Source: Aurantibacter crassamenti (GTDB lineage Bacteria; Bacteroidota; Bacteroidia; Flavobacteriales; Flavobacteriaceae). From it: a stretch of 64,000 nucleotides of DNA. A model generated the notes under the pieces. The model was not told the DNA's origin and searched no databases. It worked only from the letters and a program-made list of their open reading frames with translations. The stretch covers positions 1,864,126 to 1,928,125 of the forward strand of contig NZ_JAFBGM010000001.1 in assembly GCF_016811105.1 (NCBI RefSeq), given 5' to 3'. Made by a program: the position numbers and the translations under genes. Below, piece by piece: positions 7,122 to 16,697 of this stretch (positions within the stretch are counted from its first letter, which is position 1; each line of letters starts with the position of its first letter).

Positions 7122-9545
7122 ATGAAAGAGTTTTTGCTAACGTTGATTTTCGGAGCAATTATAAATTATGGATTTAGTCAGGAAATAAAAGGAACTGTGC
7201 ACGATGAGATAGGTAATCCAATAGCATTTGCAAATGTATTACTACTTAAAACTTCAGATTCTACTTTGGTTATGGGTGCTATTACTGATGACAATGGTTC
7301 ATTTACCCTTAAAAATGTTGAAGGAGGGAAATACATTGTCACAACAAGTATGGTTGGATTTAAAACAAATACATCAGATGAAATTAATTTTGAAAGTATT
7401 TCGGAATTAGAACTACCACCTTTTGTGCTATTCGAAGGAGTTGAGTTAGATGAAGTTACTGTGACGTCTAAAAAAAATCTATATGACCAAAAAATTGATC
7501 GAATGGTCATAAATGTGTCCAGCAGTATTTTATCGGTTGGTTCTTCTGCTCTTGAAATTTTAGAACGTACACCAGGAGTTCTTATTGATCGACAAAACAA
7601 TGCTATTTCATTAGTGGGTAAGAGTGGCGTTGTAGTTATGATTAATGGTAAGCAAAGTTATATGCCAGCAACAAGTCTTGTACAGTTACTTCAAGGAATG
7701 AGCGCGAATAACATTGAAACTATTGAATTAATTACTACGCCACCAGCAAATTTTGATGCCGAAGGTAATGCCGGTTTTATAAATATTGTTCTTAAAGAAC
7801 AGACGGATGTTGGTCTTAACGGTTCCTATGCATTATCATATGGGATTGGTAATGGGTCAATTACTTCTGATAATATCAATTTTAATTACAGAAAAGGCAA
7901 AATCAATCTTTTTGGAAATTATTCTTTTTTAAGAGATTCTCAAGGTCAATTCTTTGATTTTTATAGAAGGTATATTCGAGAAGATGGTGTTATAGTAGAT
8001 ATTTCAACAACAACAGATCGAAAACCAGTACAACGAAATCACGCCATTCGTGCAGGTTTAGATTATCAAGCATCAGACAATACTGTATTGGGGGTATTAC
8101 TTTGGGCTAATGATAACAAATGGACAATGGAAGCCATTAACTTAAGTAATGAAGTAGAAAATGGCAGCCCCAGTTCATTTGTTGAGTTATTAAATACAGA
8201 GCGCAACCAGCTAGAACATTTTGGGTCGAGTTTTAATGTGAAACATAATTTTAATGATAATGAGAGTATCAATTTTGATTTTGATTATTTAAAATATCGA
8301 ATGGAGAACCCAACGTTTTATACAAATAGCTTTTTTGATGCTGATAACAATTTTTTAAGGGAAGAGCTTACTCAAAGTGATAAGTCAACTCCAATTAACA
8401 TAGTAGTAGGTAAATTGGATTATAATAATCAGCTTAGTGATAAGATAACACTTGATGCTGGAATGAAAGGGGCGTTTAACGATTTTGATAATGATGTATT
8501 GATTGGTACATTTCAAGGGCAGAATTTAGTTGAAGACCCCAGTCTTACTGATGTAAGTAATTTAGAAGAAAGAATACTTGCAGGATATGCTAATGTAGAT
8601 TATTCTATTAATGAAAAAACCAGTTTGCAACTGGGGCTTCGTTATGAACATACCGATTCTGAATTAATTTCGGCAAAGCAAGGGAAAGTGGTAGATAGGT
8701 CGTTTGGTGAATTATTTCCAACAGCCTATTTATCGCATAAGATAAGTGATACCTTAGGATTAAATATGTCGTATGCTAGGAGGATAACAAGACCAAAATT
8801 TAATGATATGGCTCCATTTGTTATTTTTATAGATCCTACCACTTTTTTTTCTGGAAACCCTGCAGTACAACCTGCAATTTCTAATGCGTTTAAATTTGAT
8901 GTCAACTATAAATCCATAATATTCTCAGCACAATATTCGATTGAAAAAGGAACTATTTCCAATTTTCAATCAAGGTTTGATGAAGAAAATCAGCGTTTAA
9001 TTTTTGGCGCAACGAATTTAGATAATTCCAAAATTTTTACGCTAACATTAGGGCTTCCTATTACGGTAACCAATTGGTGGAAAATACAGAATAATATATC
9101 TTTTTTTAATACCAATATTTCCAATACTGTTAATGCTGCCGTATTTAAATTTAATAGAAATACGTTTAATATAAATCATACACAGTCATTTAACATGGCA
9201 AAAAACCTAACTTCAGAAATTAATTTTAACTATAATAGTCCATCAATAATGAGTTTTACAGGTACATCAATTTTGGAAGAGTATTATAGTGTAAATGTTG
9301 GAATTCAAAAAACATTTGGAGAAAAAGGTGGTGCGTTAGCGTTTAAAATAAATGATTTGTTTGATGCGGTAGCATGGACAGTTACAACCAATATACCAGA
9401 ACAAAACCTAAATACAGTAAATACTTTTGATATTTTTAATCGCGTTTTTATGCTAACTTATACCAGAAGTTTTGGAAATAGTAAATTAAAATCTTCTAGA
9501 CAACGCGGTACTGGTTCAGAGGAAGAAAAGAATAGGGTGCAATAA
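7122..9545 (+). CDS. TonB-dependent-receptor-like outer-membrane beta-barrel protein
   Basis: An 807-residue protein with a signal peptide at 1-19. A carboxypeptidase-regulatory-like domain follows (EIKGTVHDEIGNPIAFANVL to about residue 95). Next comes a plug-like region (LEILERTPGVLIDRQNNAIS, GKSGVVVMINGKQSYM, ETIELITTPPANFDAEGNAG). The rest is a long barrel of alternating strands, with SYARRITRPKFNDMAPFVIF typical of the outer membrane beta-barrel family of Bacteroidota. There is no SusD partner, so it is not a polysaccharide-utilisation pair. The substrate is unknown. It begins 56 bp after the flavoprotein gene and may be coexpressed with it. Confidence 0.82.
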   Translation: MKEFLLTLIFGAIINYGFSQEIKGTVHDEIGNPIAFANVLLLKTSDSTLVMGAITDDNGSFTLKNVEGGKYIVTTSMVGFKTNTSDEINFESISELELPPFVLFEGVELDEVTVTSKKNLYDQKIDRMVINVSSSILSVGSSALEILERTPGVLIDRQNNAISLVGKSGVVVMINGKQSYMPATSLVQLLQGMSANNIETIELITTPPANFDAEGNAGFINIVLKEQTDVGLNGSYALSYGIGNGSITSDNINFNYRKGKINLFGNYSFLRDSQGQFFDFYRRYIREDGVIVDISTTTDRKPVQRNHAIRAGLDYQASDNTVLGVLLWANDNKWTMEAINLSNEVENGSPSSFVELLNTERNQLEHFGSSFNVKHNFNDNESINFDFDYLKYRMENPTFYTNSFFDADNNFLREELTQSDKSTPINIVVGKLDYNNQLSDKITLDAGMKGAFNDFDNDVLIGTFQGQNLVEDPSLTDVSNLEERILAGYANVDYSINEKTSLQLGLRYEHTDSELISAKQGKVVDRSFGELFPTAYLSHKISDTLGLNMSYARRITRPKFNDMAPFVIFIDPTTFFSGNPAVQPAISNAFKFDVNYKSIIFSAQYSIEKGTISNFQSRFDEENQRLIFGATNLDNSKIFTLTLGLPITVTNWWKIQNNISFFNTNISNTVNAAVFKFNRNTFNINHTQSFNMAKNLTSEINFNYNSPSIMSFTGTSILEEYYSVNVGIQKTFGEKGGALAFKINDLFDAVAWTVTTNIPEQNLNTVNTFDIFNRVFMLTYTRSFGNSKLKSSRQRGTGSEEEKNRVQ

Positions 9546-9565
9546 ATTGTTTTTATAGCTATACA

Positions 9566-10099
9566 ATGAAAAAAATCATTTACTACGTAGCAATTTCAAT
9601 AGATGGTTTTATTGCAGGTCCTAATGAAGATATCAGTGGTTTTACCGCTGCTGGTGAAGGTGTAAATAAATATTTAGAAGATTTAAAAGATTTTAAAACC
9701 GTAATCATGGGTCGTAAAACCTATGAATTTGGTTATAAATATGGTTTGGTGCCTGGCCAGCCGGCATATCCTCACATGCAACATTATATTTTTTCATTTG
9801 GGTTACAATTCGAAAACCAAAGCGACCAAGTTCATGTTTGTAAATTAGATATCGATATCATAAAAAATCTAAAGCAAAAGTCCGAGACCGATATTTATAT
9901 GTGTGGTGGTGGTAAGTTTGCGGGCTGGCTTTTAGAGAATGAACTGATAGATATCGTAAAAATAAAATTGAATCCACTTATTTTGGGTGATGGTATTCGA
10001 TTGTTTGGTTCTTCGAAAAAACAATATCAATTAAAGTTAGTTGAAAGTGAATCATTTAATGATGGGCTAACAATCAATACATATCAAGTTAATTATTAA
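9566..10099 (+). CDS. Dihydrofolate-reductase family protein (RibD C-terminal-like)
   Basis: A 177-residue protein with the RibD-C/DHFR-like fold: KIIYYVAISIDGFIAGPNED at the start, FKTVIMGRKTYEFG, then DIYMCGGGKFAGWLLENELI and KLNPLILGDGIRLFG. The family reduces pteridine-like or pyrimidine substrates with NAD(P)H, but stand-alone members of this type have no established substrate. It lies 20 bp after the outer-membrane receptor gene. It is unlikely to be the housekeeping folA, because the classical FolA active-site pattern is missing. Confidence 0.75.
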   Translation: MKKIIYYVAISIDGFIAGPNEDISGFTAAGEGVNKYLEDLKDFKTVIMGRKTYEFGYKYGLVPGQPAYPHMQHYIFSFGLQFENQSDQVHVCKLDIDIIKNLKQKSETDIYMCGGGKFAGWLLENELIDIVKIKLNPLILGDGIRLFGSSKKQYQLKLVESESFNDGLTINTYQVNY

Positions 10100-10111
10100 G
10101 CTAACCTCTTA

Positions 10112-10123
10112 TAACGTACGTTA
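10112..10123. repeat. 12-bp perfect palindrome before queG
   Basis: TAACGTACGTTA is fully self-complementary and lies 66 bp before the queG start. It may be a regulator site or chance. Confidence 0.3.
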
Positions 10124-10188
10124 GAATGATTTAATAAGTACATGTTCAAGTTGCCTGTGCTCAGTGATATTGTCTTATTTTTATCCTC

Positions 10189-11109
10189 GTGAATTCTAAA
10201 TTGAAATATTCTGAATTAATTAAAGCCGAAGCCAAGCGTCTCGGTTTTTTGTCATGTGGTATTTCCAAGGCAGAATTTTTAGAAGAAGAAGCCCCACGTT
10301 TAGAGAATTGGCTCAATAAGAATATGAATGGCGAAATGGGGTATATGCAAAACCATTTTGATAAAAGATTAGACCCTACCAAATTAGTAGATGGAGCAAA
10401 GTCTGTAGTTTCTTTGCTGCTCAATTATTATCCGGAAGAAGAGCAAACTGAAAACACCTTTAAAATTTCTAAGTACGCATATGGGCATGATTATCATCAT
10501 GTTATAAAATCAAAATTAAAAGAACTTCAAGAGTATATTTCTGAAGAAATAGGTGAAGTAGGGGGGCGCGCTTTTGTAGATTCTGCACCGGTTTTAGATA
10601 AGGCTTGGGCGGCAAAAAGCGGACTTGGTTGGATTGGTAAGCACAGTAATTTACTAACGCAACAAGTGGGTTCGTTTTATTTTATTGCAGAGTTAATAAT
10701 CGATTTAGAGTTAGACTATGATTCGCCGGTAACCGATCATTGTGGTAGCTGTACTGCGTGTATAGATTCTTGCCCAACTGAGGCAATTGTAGAGCCCTAT
10801 GTAGTAGATGGCAGTAAATGTATTTCGTATTTTACAATAGAGTTGAAAAATGAAATTCCTACTTCTGTAAAGGGTCAGTTTGATGACTGGGTTTTTGGTT
10901 GTGATGTTTGCCAAGATGTCTGCCCTTGGAATCGTTTTTCAAAACCGCACAAAGAGCCACTCTTTAATCCACATCCTGAATTATTATCCATGACAAAAAA
11001 AGATTGGGAAGAAATTACAGAAGATGTTTTTAGAAAAATATTTCAAAAATCAGCTGTAAAAAGAACGAAATATTCTGGATTAAAACGAAATATTAAATTT
11101 CTCGATTAA
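10189..11109 (+). CDS. queG: Epoxyqueuosine reductase
   Basis: A 306-residue protein beginning with GTG. QueG carries out the last step of queuosine synthesis in tRNA, reducing epoxyqueuosine with cobalamin and two [4Fe-4S] clusters. The N-terminal part has the QueG signature [20 protein letters not shown] and the segment [19 protein letters not shown]. Cluster ligands are visible: Cys185, Cys188, Cys191 and Cys195 in [12 protein letters not shown], plus Cys211, Cys238, Cys241 and Cys245 in [10 protein letters not shown]. The length fits the short form of the family. A sequence resembling a -33/-7 promoter (TTG 10151, TATTTTTA 10176) would put transcription start very near the GTG, so the leader may be very short. 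Confidence 0.93.
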   Translation: MNSKLKYSELIKAEAKRLGFLSCGISKAEFLEEEAPRLENWLNKNMNGEMGYMQNHFDKRLDPTKLVDGAKSVVSLLLNYYPEEEQTENTFKISKYAYGHDYHHVIKSKLKELQEYISEEIGEVGGRAFVDSAPVLDKAWAAKSGLGWIGKHSNLLTQQVGSFYFIAELIIDLELDYDSPVTDHCGSCTACIDSCPTEAIVEPYVVDGSKCISYFTIELKNEIPTSVKGQFDDWVFGCDVCQDVCPWNRFSKPHKEPLFNPHPELLSMTKKDWEEITEDVFRKIFQKSAVKRTKYSGLKRNIKFLD

Positions 11110-11188
11110 GGTTTAGCTATCCTTTTAAAAATAGAAAATTCAGCACTTTTTTAGTCAAAATTCCAGATCTTAAAATTATTGATTAATA

Positions 11189-11267
11189 CTACAAGGTTGT
11201 AGTTGTTATTTTTCAAATTATTAGAAAAATAACCCCATTTTTTTTCATAATATAGGGGTTACAACTA
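11189..11267 (+). promoter_or_regulatory. Structured leader: possible three-way junction before sucrose phosphorylase
   Basis: TAGTTGT (11200-11206) pairs perfectly with ACAACTA (11261-11267). Inside it, TATTTTTC (11207-11214) pairs with GAAAAATA (11224-11231), and ACCCC (11232-11236) pairs with GGGGT (11255-11259). The three helices abut almost without unpaired junction bases. CTACAA (11189-11194) can instead pair with TTGTAG (11197-11202), which would break the outer helix. The structure ends 5 bases before the ATG at 11273. It could be an RNA switch or a set of DNA operators. Confidence 0.45.
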
Positions 11268-11272
11268 GTTTG

Positions 11273-12730
11273 ATGAAGAATAAAATACAACTAATAACCT
11301 ATGTAGATCGCCTAGGTTGTAAAAACATTGATGAGCTAAATTCATTAGTAGAAAATGAGTTTAAAGGATTATTTGGTGGCATTCACATACTACCATTTTT
11401 CAATCCTATTGACGGTGCAGATGCAGGCTTTGATCCTATCGATCATACGCAGGTTGATCCCAGAATTGGTGATTGGGAAAGTGTGAAAAAATTGACCCGA
11501 AATGTTGATGTGATGTCCGATTTAATCGTCAATCATATTTCTGCAAAATCAAAACAATTTCAAGACTACCTTTTAAATGGAAAGCAATCTGAATTTGCTG
11601 AGTTGATTTTAACCAAAGACAAGGTTTTTAAAACGGGAATCGACCCTGCTGATATTTTAAAAATATATAGACCTAGACCTGGTTCGCCATTTACTGATTT
11701 TGAATTAAGGGATGGTACTAAAGTTTCAGTTTGGACCACTTTTACAGCAAATCAAATAGATATTGATGTGCTTTCAAAAATGGGCGAGGCTTATTTAGAA
11801 AACATACTTGATACTTTTCATAAAGCTGGTATTACAATGATTCGTTTAGATGCTGCAGGTTATGCAATTAAAAAGCCAGGCACTTCATGTTTTATGATTG
11901 ATGAGACCTATGAGTTTATTGCGAATTTGACGCAAAAAGCCAAATCAAAAGGGATAGAAGTTTTAGTTGAAATTCATTCATTTTATAAAACTCAAATTGA
12001 AATAGCAAAGCGTGTAGATTTCGTTTATGATTTTGCACTTCCGGTTTTGGTTTTAGATTGTCTTTTTAATAAAAGATCAACTAACTTAAAGAAATGGTTA
12101 GCGGTTGCACCTAAAAATGTAATTACTGTATTAGATACGCATGATGGAATCGGTATAGTAGATGTAGCAGGTGAAGCTGATATTTCTGGTTTAATTGCTG
12201 ATGAAGATTTGGATCAAATTGTGGAACAAATTCATGTAAATAGTAAAGCTACAAGTAGAAAAGCTACTGGCGCAGCTGCTAGTAACTTAGATTTGTATCA
12301 GGTAAATTGTACGTATTTTGATGCTTTAGCGCAAGACGAGAAACAATATTTAATGGCACGTGCTATTCAGTTTTTTGTACCTGGTATTCCTCAAGTTTAT
12401 TATGTTGGTTTATTAGCAGGCGCAAACGATATGGAGTTGTTATCACAGACAAATGTTGGCCGCGATATTAATCGGCATTATTTTACTAAAAGTGAAATTG
12501 ACCAGATTCTAAAAACCGATATGTTTTTGAAAATGCAAAAATTAATGCAATTCAGAAATACGCATAATGCCTTTGATGGTGAATTTGAGATTATTGAAAC
12601 GACAAATGATGTTCTAAATTTAAAATGGACGAACAACAATAGCTGGGCTGAATTATACATTAAGCTAAATTCAGCTGAGATGAAAATTAATTTTTCAGAT
12701 GCAAGCGATAAAGTTTTGCAACTTTTTTAA
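11273..12730 (+). CDS. Sucrose phosphorylase (GH13 subfamily 18 type)
   Basis: A 485-residue cytoplasmic enzyme that converts sucrose and phosphate to glucose 1-phosphate and fructose. The GH13 barrel motifs fit sucrose phosphorylases closely: GIHILPFFNPIDGADAGFDP, DLIVNHIS, MIRLDAAGYA with nucleophile Asp193, LVEIHSFY with acid/base Glu233, and DTHDG with His290 and Asp291. These positions nearly equal those of the Bifidobacterium enzyme (Asp192, Glu232, Asp290). ATG 11273 is preferred over the TTG directly before it. The MFS transporter gene follows 108 bp downstream, giving an uptake-plus-phosphorolysis cassette. Related GH13_18 enzymes act on glucosylglycerate or sucrose 6-phosphate, so the acceptor is not fully certain. 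Confidence 0.88.
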   Translation: MKNKIQLITYVDRLGCKNIDELNSLVENEFKGLFGGIHILPFFNPIDGADAGFDPIDHTQVDPRIGDWESVKKLTRNVDVMSDLIVNHISAKSKQFQDYLLNGKQSEFAELILTKDKVFKTGIDPADILKIYRPRPGSPFTDFELRDGTKVSVWTTFTANQIDIDVLSKMGEAYLENILDTFHKAGITMIRLDAAGYAIKKPGTSCFMIDETYEFIANLTQKAKSKGIEVLVEIHSFYKTQIEIAKRVDFVYDFALPVLVLDCLFNKRSTNLKKWLAVAPKNVITVLDTHDGIGIVDVAGEADISGLIADEDLDQIVEQIHVNSKATSRKATGAAASNLDLYQVNCTYFDALAQDEKQYLMARAIQFFVPGIPQVYYVGLLAGANDMELLSQTNVGRDINRHYFTKSEIDQILKTDMFLKMQKLMQFRNTHNAFDGEFEIIETTNDVLNLKWTNNNSWAELYIKLNSAEMKINFSDASDKVLQLF

Positions 12731-12838
12731 AGCTAAAAGTCACTCGCAGTTATAACGATTCACAGTTTATTGAAAAATGAAGCTATTAAAAGTATTATCT
12801 TGTTAAGCACTATATAATTTAACCAAACCAATTACGTT

Positions 12839-14158
12839 ATGAATATCATCAAGAAACCCAACTTAAGTTTTTGGCAGATTTTCAATATGAACGTTGGTTT
12901 TCTTGGTATACAGTTCAGTTTTGGTTTGCAACAAAGTGCAATTAATCCCATCTTTTTATTTTTAGGTGCAGAAGAAGAAATGCTTCCTATTTTAAATATT
13001 GCCGGACCCGTAACGGGGTTGATTATTCAGCCAATTATAGGTGCGATTTCTGATAAAACATGGTCGCCAAAATGGGGTAGAAGAAAACCATTTTTCTTGA
13101 TTGGTGCCATTATCGGTAGTTTGTGTTTGTTTGCGTTTCCATTGAGTCCGGCCTTGTGGTTTGCAGTTGGTTTACTTTGGATATTAGATGTTGGTAACAA
13201 TATGGCTATGGAGCCCTATCGTGCTTTTGTTGGTGATAAGTTGCCTAAAAAGCAATTGAGCATGGGGTATCAAATGCAGAGTCTTTTTGTAGGTGCTGGT
13301 ATTGTTTTGGCAAATGCTTCAATTTTCTTATTTCAAGATTGGTTTGGTGGAGCGGTTGATGCTGTCGGAAGCATTCCGAAATGGTTGTATTATTCATTCT
13401 TTATAGGGTCCGTTTTATCGGTTGCTACAATTTTATGGTCTGTATTAAAGACGCCTGAAATTCCACCATCCGAAGAAGAAATGGAAGAAATTAATTCGCA
13501 CAAAGCTTTGTCTTTTTTAGAACGATTTAAAATGCCATTTGTTGAGATTTCTAGTGCAATAAAAGCGATGCCTCTTTTCATGTGGAAACTATCGGCTGTT
13601 TATCTATTTCAATGGTATGCTTTGTTTGTGTATTGGCAATATATAACGCCAATGATACAGAAAACAATGGGTTTTGACTTGTCATCTGCAGCGGCACAAG
13701 CGGCAAAAATGAGTACGACTTATAATATTGCAACTATTGTGGTAGCACTAGCTTTGGTTCCCTTGACATTAAAATATGGAGGTAAAAAAATCTACGCTGC
13801 AAGCTTATTCGGTTCAGGAATTGCCTTGTTGAGTATACCTTATATTTCAGACCCAATTTACGTGTTGTTTCCGATGGTACTTTTTGGTATAGGTTGGGCC
13901 GCAATGATGGGAATACCGTACACTATGGTTTCTAAAATTGTACCACAAGACAGGCGTGGTGTTTATATGGGTATTTTGAATATGATGATTGTAATACCTA
14001 TGGGAATTGAAACCTTAACCTTTGGTGCTATTTTTAAAAACTTCCTCGGTGGTGATGCTATTAATGCTATGCTTTTTGGTGGCGTATTTTTCGTAATCGC
14101 TGCAGTTTTATCATTCCGATTAAATATAAATGAAGCAGAACTTGATGCGCTACCCTAA
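12839..14158 (+). CDS. MFS sugar transporter (SLC45/GPH-like), probable sucrose importer
   Basis: A 439-residue membrane protein with about 12 transmembrane segments. It has the start FGLQQSAINPIFLFLGA and the loop motif SDKTWSPKWGRRKPFF between TM2 and TM3, typical of SLC45 and related sugar:cation symporters. The segment ILDVGNNMAMEPYRAFVGD is also characteristic of this group. It lies directly after the sucrose phosphorylase gene on the same strand, so import of sucrose or a related alpha-glucoside is inferred. No dedicated sugar regulator or fructokinase gene is next to it. Confidence 0.83.
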   Translation: MNIIKKPNLSFWQIFNMNVGFLGIQFSFGLQQSAINPIFLFLGAEEEMLPILNIAGPVTGLIIQPIIGAISDKTWSPKWGRRKPFFLIGAIIGSLCLFAFPLSPALWFAVGLLWILDVGNNMAMEPYRAFVGDKLPKKQLSMGYQMQSLFVGAGIVLANASIFLFQDWFGGAVDAVGSIPKWLYYSFFIGSVLSVATILWSVLKTPEIPPSEEEMEEINSHKALSFLERFKMPFVEISSAIKAMPLFMWKLSAVYLFQWYALFVYWQYITPMIQKTMGFDLSSAAAQAAKMSTTYNIATIVVALALVPLTLKYGGKKIYAASLFGSGIALLSIPYISDPIYVLFPMVLFGIGWAAMMGIPYTMVSKIVPQDRRGVYMGILNMMIVIPMGIETLTFGAIFKNFLGGDAINAMLFGGVFFVIAAVLSFRLNINEAELDALP

Positions 14159-14304
14159 ATAGAATTCTACAGTACGCAATTATCAAAATTGAAATTTAAG
14201 TGGATAAAAATTCTTTTTTTTAAAGAATTTCTTCATCAGGTTTAAGTGTTTATAAAGATTCATTTAAGATTGATTTGGCGTGCCTTATATTGAATGTATT
14301 GTTC

Positions 14305-14312
14305 TAACTTTG
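14305..14312 (+). promoter_or_regulatory. -7 promoter element of the malic enzyme gene
   Basis: TAACTTTG matches the Bacteroidota -7 consensus TAnnTTTG and lies 20 bp before the ATG at 14332. TTTG at 14274-14277 could be the -33 element, but its 27-bp spacing is longer than usual. Confidence 0.5.
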
Positions 14313-14331
14313 TCAATCTAAATCTAGAATT

Positions 14332-16626
14332 ATGGGTAATGAAAAGATGCGGCGTGAAGCGTTAATTTATCACGCAAAACCGCAACCGGGCAAAATTAAA
14401 ATAGTACCTACAAAACCCTATGCCACGCAAAGAGATCTTGCATTGGCTTATTCTCCTGGTGTTGCTGAACCATGTTTAGAGATTCAAAAAGATAAAGAAC
14501 TAGCTTATAGATATACCTCAAAAGGTAATATGGTTGCCATTATTTCTAATGGTACAGCGGTATTAGGTTTAGGTGATATTGGTCCTGAAGCTTCTAAGCC
14601 TGTAATGGAAGGTAAAGCTTTGTTGTTCAAGATTTTTTCTGATATAGATGGAATTGATATTGAAGTAGATACAAAAGACCCAGATAAATTTATAGAAACT
14701 GTAAAAATGATTGCACCAACTTTTGGTGGAATTAATTTGGAAGATATTAGTGCTCCTGCAGCATTTGAAATTGAAAGAAGGTTGAAAGCAGAACTAGATA
14801 TTCCGGTGATGCATGATGATCAACACGGAACTGCAATTATTTCTGCGGCAGCACTTTTAAATGCTTTAGAGATAGCCGGAAAGAAAATTGGTGAAGTAAG
14901 AATTGTTGTTAGCGGAGCAGGAGCAGCAGCCGTTTCATGTACAAGACTTTATAAAAGTTTTGGTGCAAGTGATGACAATATTGTAATGCTAGATAGTAAA
15001 GGCGTTATTCGTAACGATCGTGAAAGTCTTTCGGTAGAAAAAGCAGAATTCAGCACAGATAGAAAAATAGACACTTTGGAAGATGCGATGAAAGACGCCG
15101 ATGTTTTTATCGGACTTTCAATTGCTAATGTAGTTTCGCCAGCAATGTTATTGTCTATGGCTAAGAAGCCTATAGTTTTTGCAATGGCAAATCCGGATCC
15201 TGAAATTGAATATGAATTGGCTGTTACAACTAGGCCAGATGTTATTATGGCTACTGGTAGGTCAGATCATCCTAATCAAGTTAATAATGTTTTAGGTTTT
15301 CCATACATTTTTAGAGGAGCCCTAGATGTTAGAGCGACTTCAATTAATGAAGAAATGAAAAAAGCTGCAGTTGTGGCTTTAGCAAAATTGGCAAAAGAAT
15401 CTGTGCCAGAGCAAGTGAATATTGCGTATGGTGAAACACGTTTGTCATTCGGTCAAGAATATATAATACCTAAACCTTTTGATCCAAGATTAATTATTGA
15501 AATTCCACCAGCAGTTGCAAAAGCAGCCATGGAAAGTGGTGTAGCAAAAAATCCTATTGTAGATTGGGAGAAGTATAAAGAAGAGCTTTGGTTGCGCTCA
15601 GGTAACGATAATAAAGTTGTGCGCATGTTGCACAATCGGGCAAAATCTAATCCGAAGAAAATTGTTTTTGCTGAGGCAGATCAGATGGATGTTCTAAGAG
15701 CAGCGCAGATTGTACATGAAGAAGGAATAGCAATTCCTATTTTATTGGGTAATAGTGAAACCATTTTAGATTTAAAAGAAGATCTAGAATTTGATGCTGA
15801 TATTCAGATTATAGATTTGCAAATGAGTGAATCTTTAGCCAAGCGAAATGAATATGCTCAGAAACATTGGCAAGCAAGAAGGCGTCAGGGAATAACTTTA
15901 TATAGTGCCAAATCAAGAATGCGTGAGCGAAATTATTTTGGTGCAATGATGGTTGCTGAAGGAGATGCTGATGGAATGATTTCAGGATATTCTAAAGCAT
16001 ATCCTAAGGTTGTGACTCCTGTTTTTGAAGTAATAGGACGCGCAACCGGAGTGAAGAAAGTTGCCACTGTAAATATTATGAACACACAACGTGGTCCGTT
16101 ATTTTTAGCAGATACATCAATAAATATAGATCCAACAGCTGAAGAAATTGCTGAAATTGCGCAAATGACTGCTAACGTTGCTATCACATTTGGTTTTGAG
16201 CCAGTAATGGCTTTGGCATCGTATGCTAACTTCGGTTCATCTTCACACCCAAATGCCAAAAAGGTGCGTGAGGCAGTTCGTATTTTACATGAAAAGAATC
16301 CTGACTTAATTGTAGATGGTGAAGTGCAAATAGATTTTGCATTAAATCAAGAGTTGCATAAAAGTCGTTTCCCTTTTTCTAAGTTAGCAGGTAAAAGAGT
16401 AAATACATTAGTTTTTCCGAATTTAGAATCAGCGAATATTACTTATAAACTTTTAAAAGAGTTGAATGGTTCAGATTCTATTGGCCCAATAATGGTAGGT
16501 CTTAAAAAGGCGGTTCATGTAATGCAGTTAGGTGCTGGTGTTGATGAAATAGTTAACATGGCAGCAGTTGCAGTTATTGATTCGCAAGAAAGAGAAAAAC
16601 GTAAAAAAGCAAGAAGCAAAAAGTAA
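14332..16626 (+). CDS. maeB: NADP-dependent malic enzyme fused to a phosphotransacetylase-like domain
   Basis: A 764-residue fusion. Residues 1 to about 430 form the malic enzyme: YSPGVAEPC, ISNGTAVLGLGDIG, DIPVMHDDQHGTA and the Rossmann motif VVSGAGAAAVSC. The enzyme decarboxylates malate oxidatively to pyruvate. Residues from about 430 onward form a phosphotransacetylase-like domain (KIVFAEADQMDVLRAAQIV, GMISGYSKAYPKVVTP), which in MaeB-type enzymes is thought to be regulatory, responding to acetyl-CoA. The length matches the two-domain family. It has its own -7 promoter element; ruvA follows after 71 bp. Confidence 0.95.
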   Translation: MGNEKMRREALIYHAKPQPGKIKIVPTKPYATQRDLALAYSPGVAEPCLEIQKDKELAYRYTSKGNMVAIISNGTAVLGLGDIGPEASKPVMEGKALLFKIFSDIDGIDIEVDTKDPDKFIETVKMIAPTFGGINLEDISAPAAFEIERRLKAELDIPVMHDDQHGTAIISAAALLNALEIAGKKIGEVRIVVSGAGAAAVSCTRLYKSFGASDDNIVMLDSKGVIRNDRESLSVEKAEFSTDRKIDTLEDAMKDADVFIGLSIANVVSPAMLLSMAKKPIVFAMANPDPEIEYELAVTTRPDVIMATGRSDHPNQVNNVLGFPYIFRGALDVRATSINEEMKKAAVVALAKLAKESVPEQVNIAYGETRLSFGQEYIIPKPFDPRLIIEIPPAVAKAAMESGVAKNPIVDWEKYKEELWLRSGNDNKVVRMLHNRAKSNPKKIVFAEADQMDVLRAAQIVHEEGIAIPILLGNSETILDLKEDLEFDADIQIIDLQMSESLAKRNEYAQKHWQARRRQGITLYSAKSRMRERNYFGAMMVAEGDADGMISGYSKAYPKVVTPVFEVIGRATGVKKVATVNIMNTQRGPLFLADTSINIDPTAEEIAEIAQMTANVAITFGFEPVMALASYANFGSSSHPNAKKVREAVRILHEKNPDLIVDGEVQIDFALNQELHKSRFPFSKLAGKRVNTLVFPNLESANITYKLLKELNGSDSIGPIMVGLKKAVHVMQLGAGVDEIVNMAAVAVIDSQEREKRKKARSKK

Positions 16627-16697
16627 GAAAGTGATTTTTGAGTTTATTATTTAAATTTAATTTTTGAACTTGATTTTTTTTCAACCAACAACGTAGT

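Noticed and set aside
15933-16259. Open frame of 108 codons on the minus strand inside maeB
   Set aside because: It is antisense to the conserved phosphotransacetylase-like domain and has no independent support.
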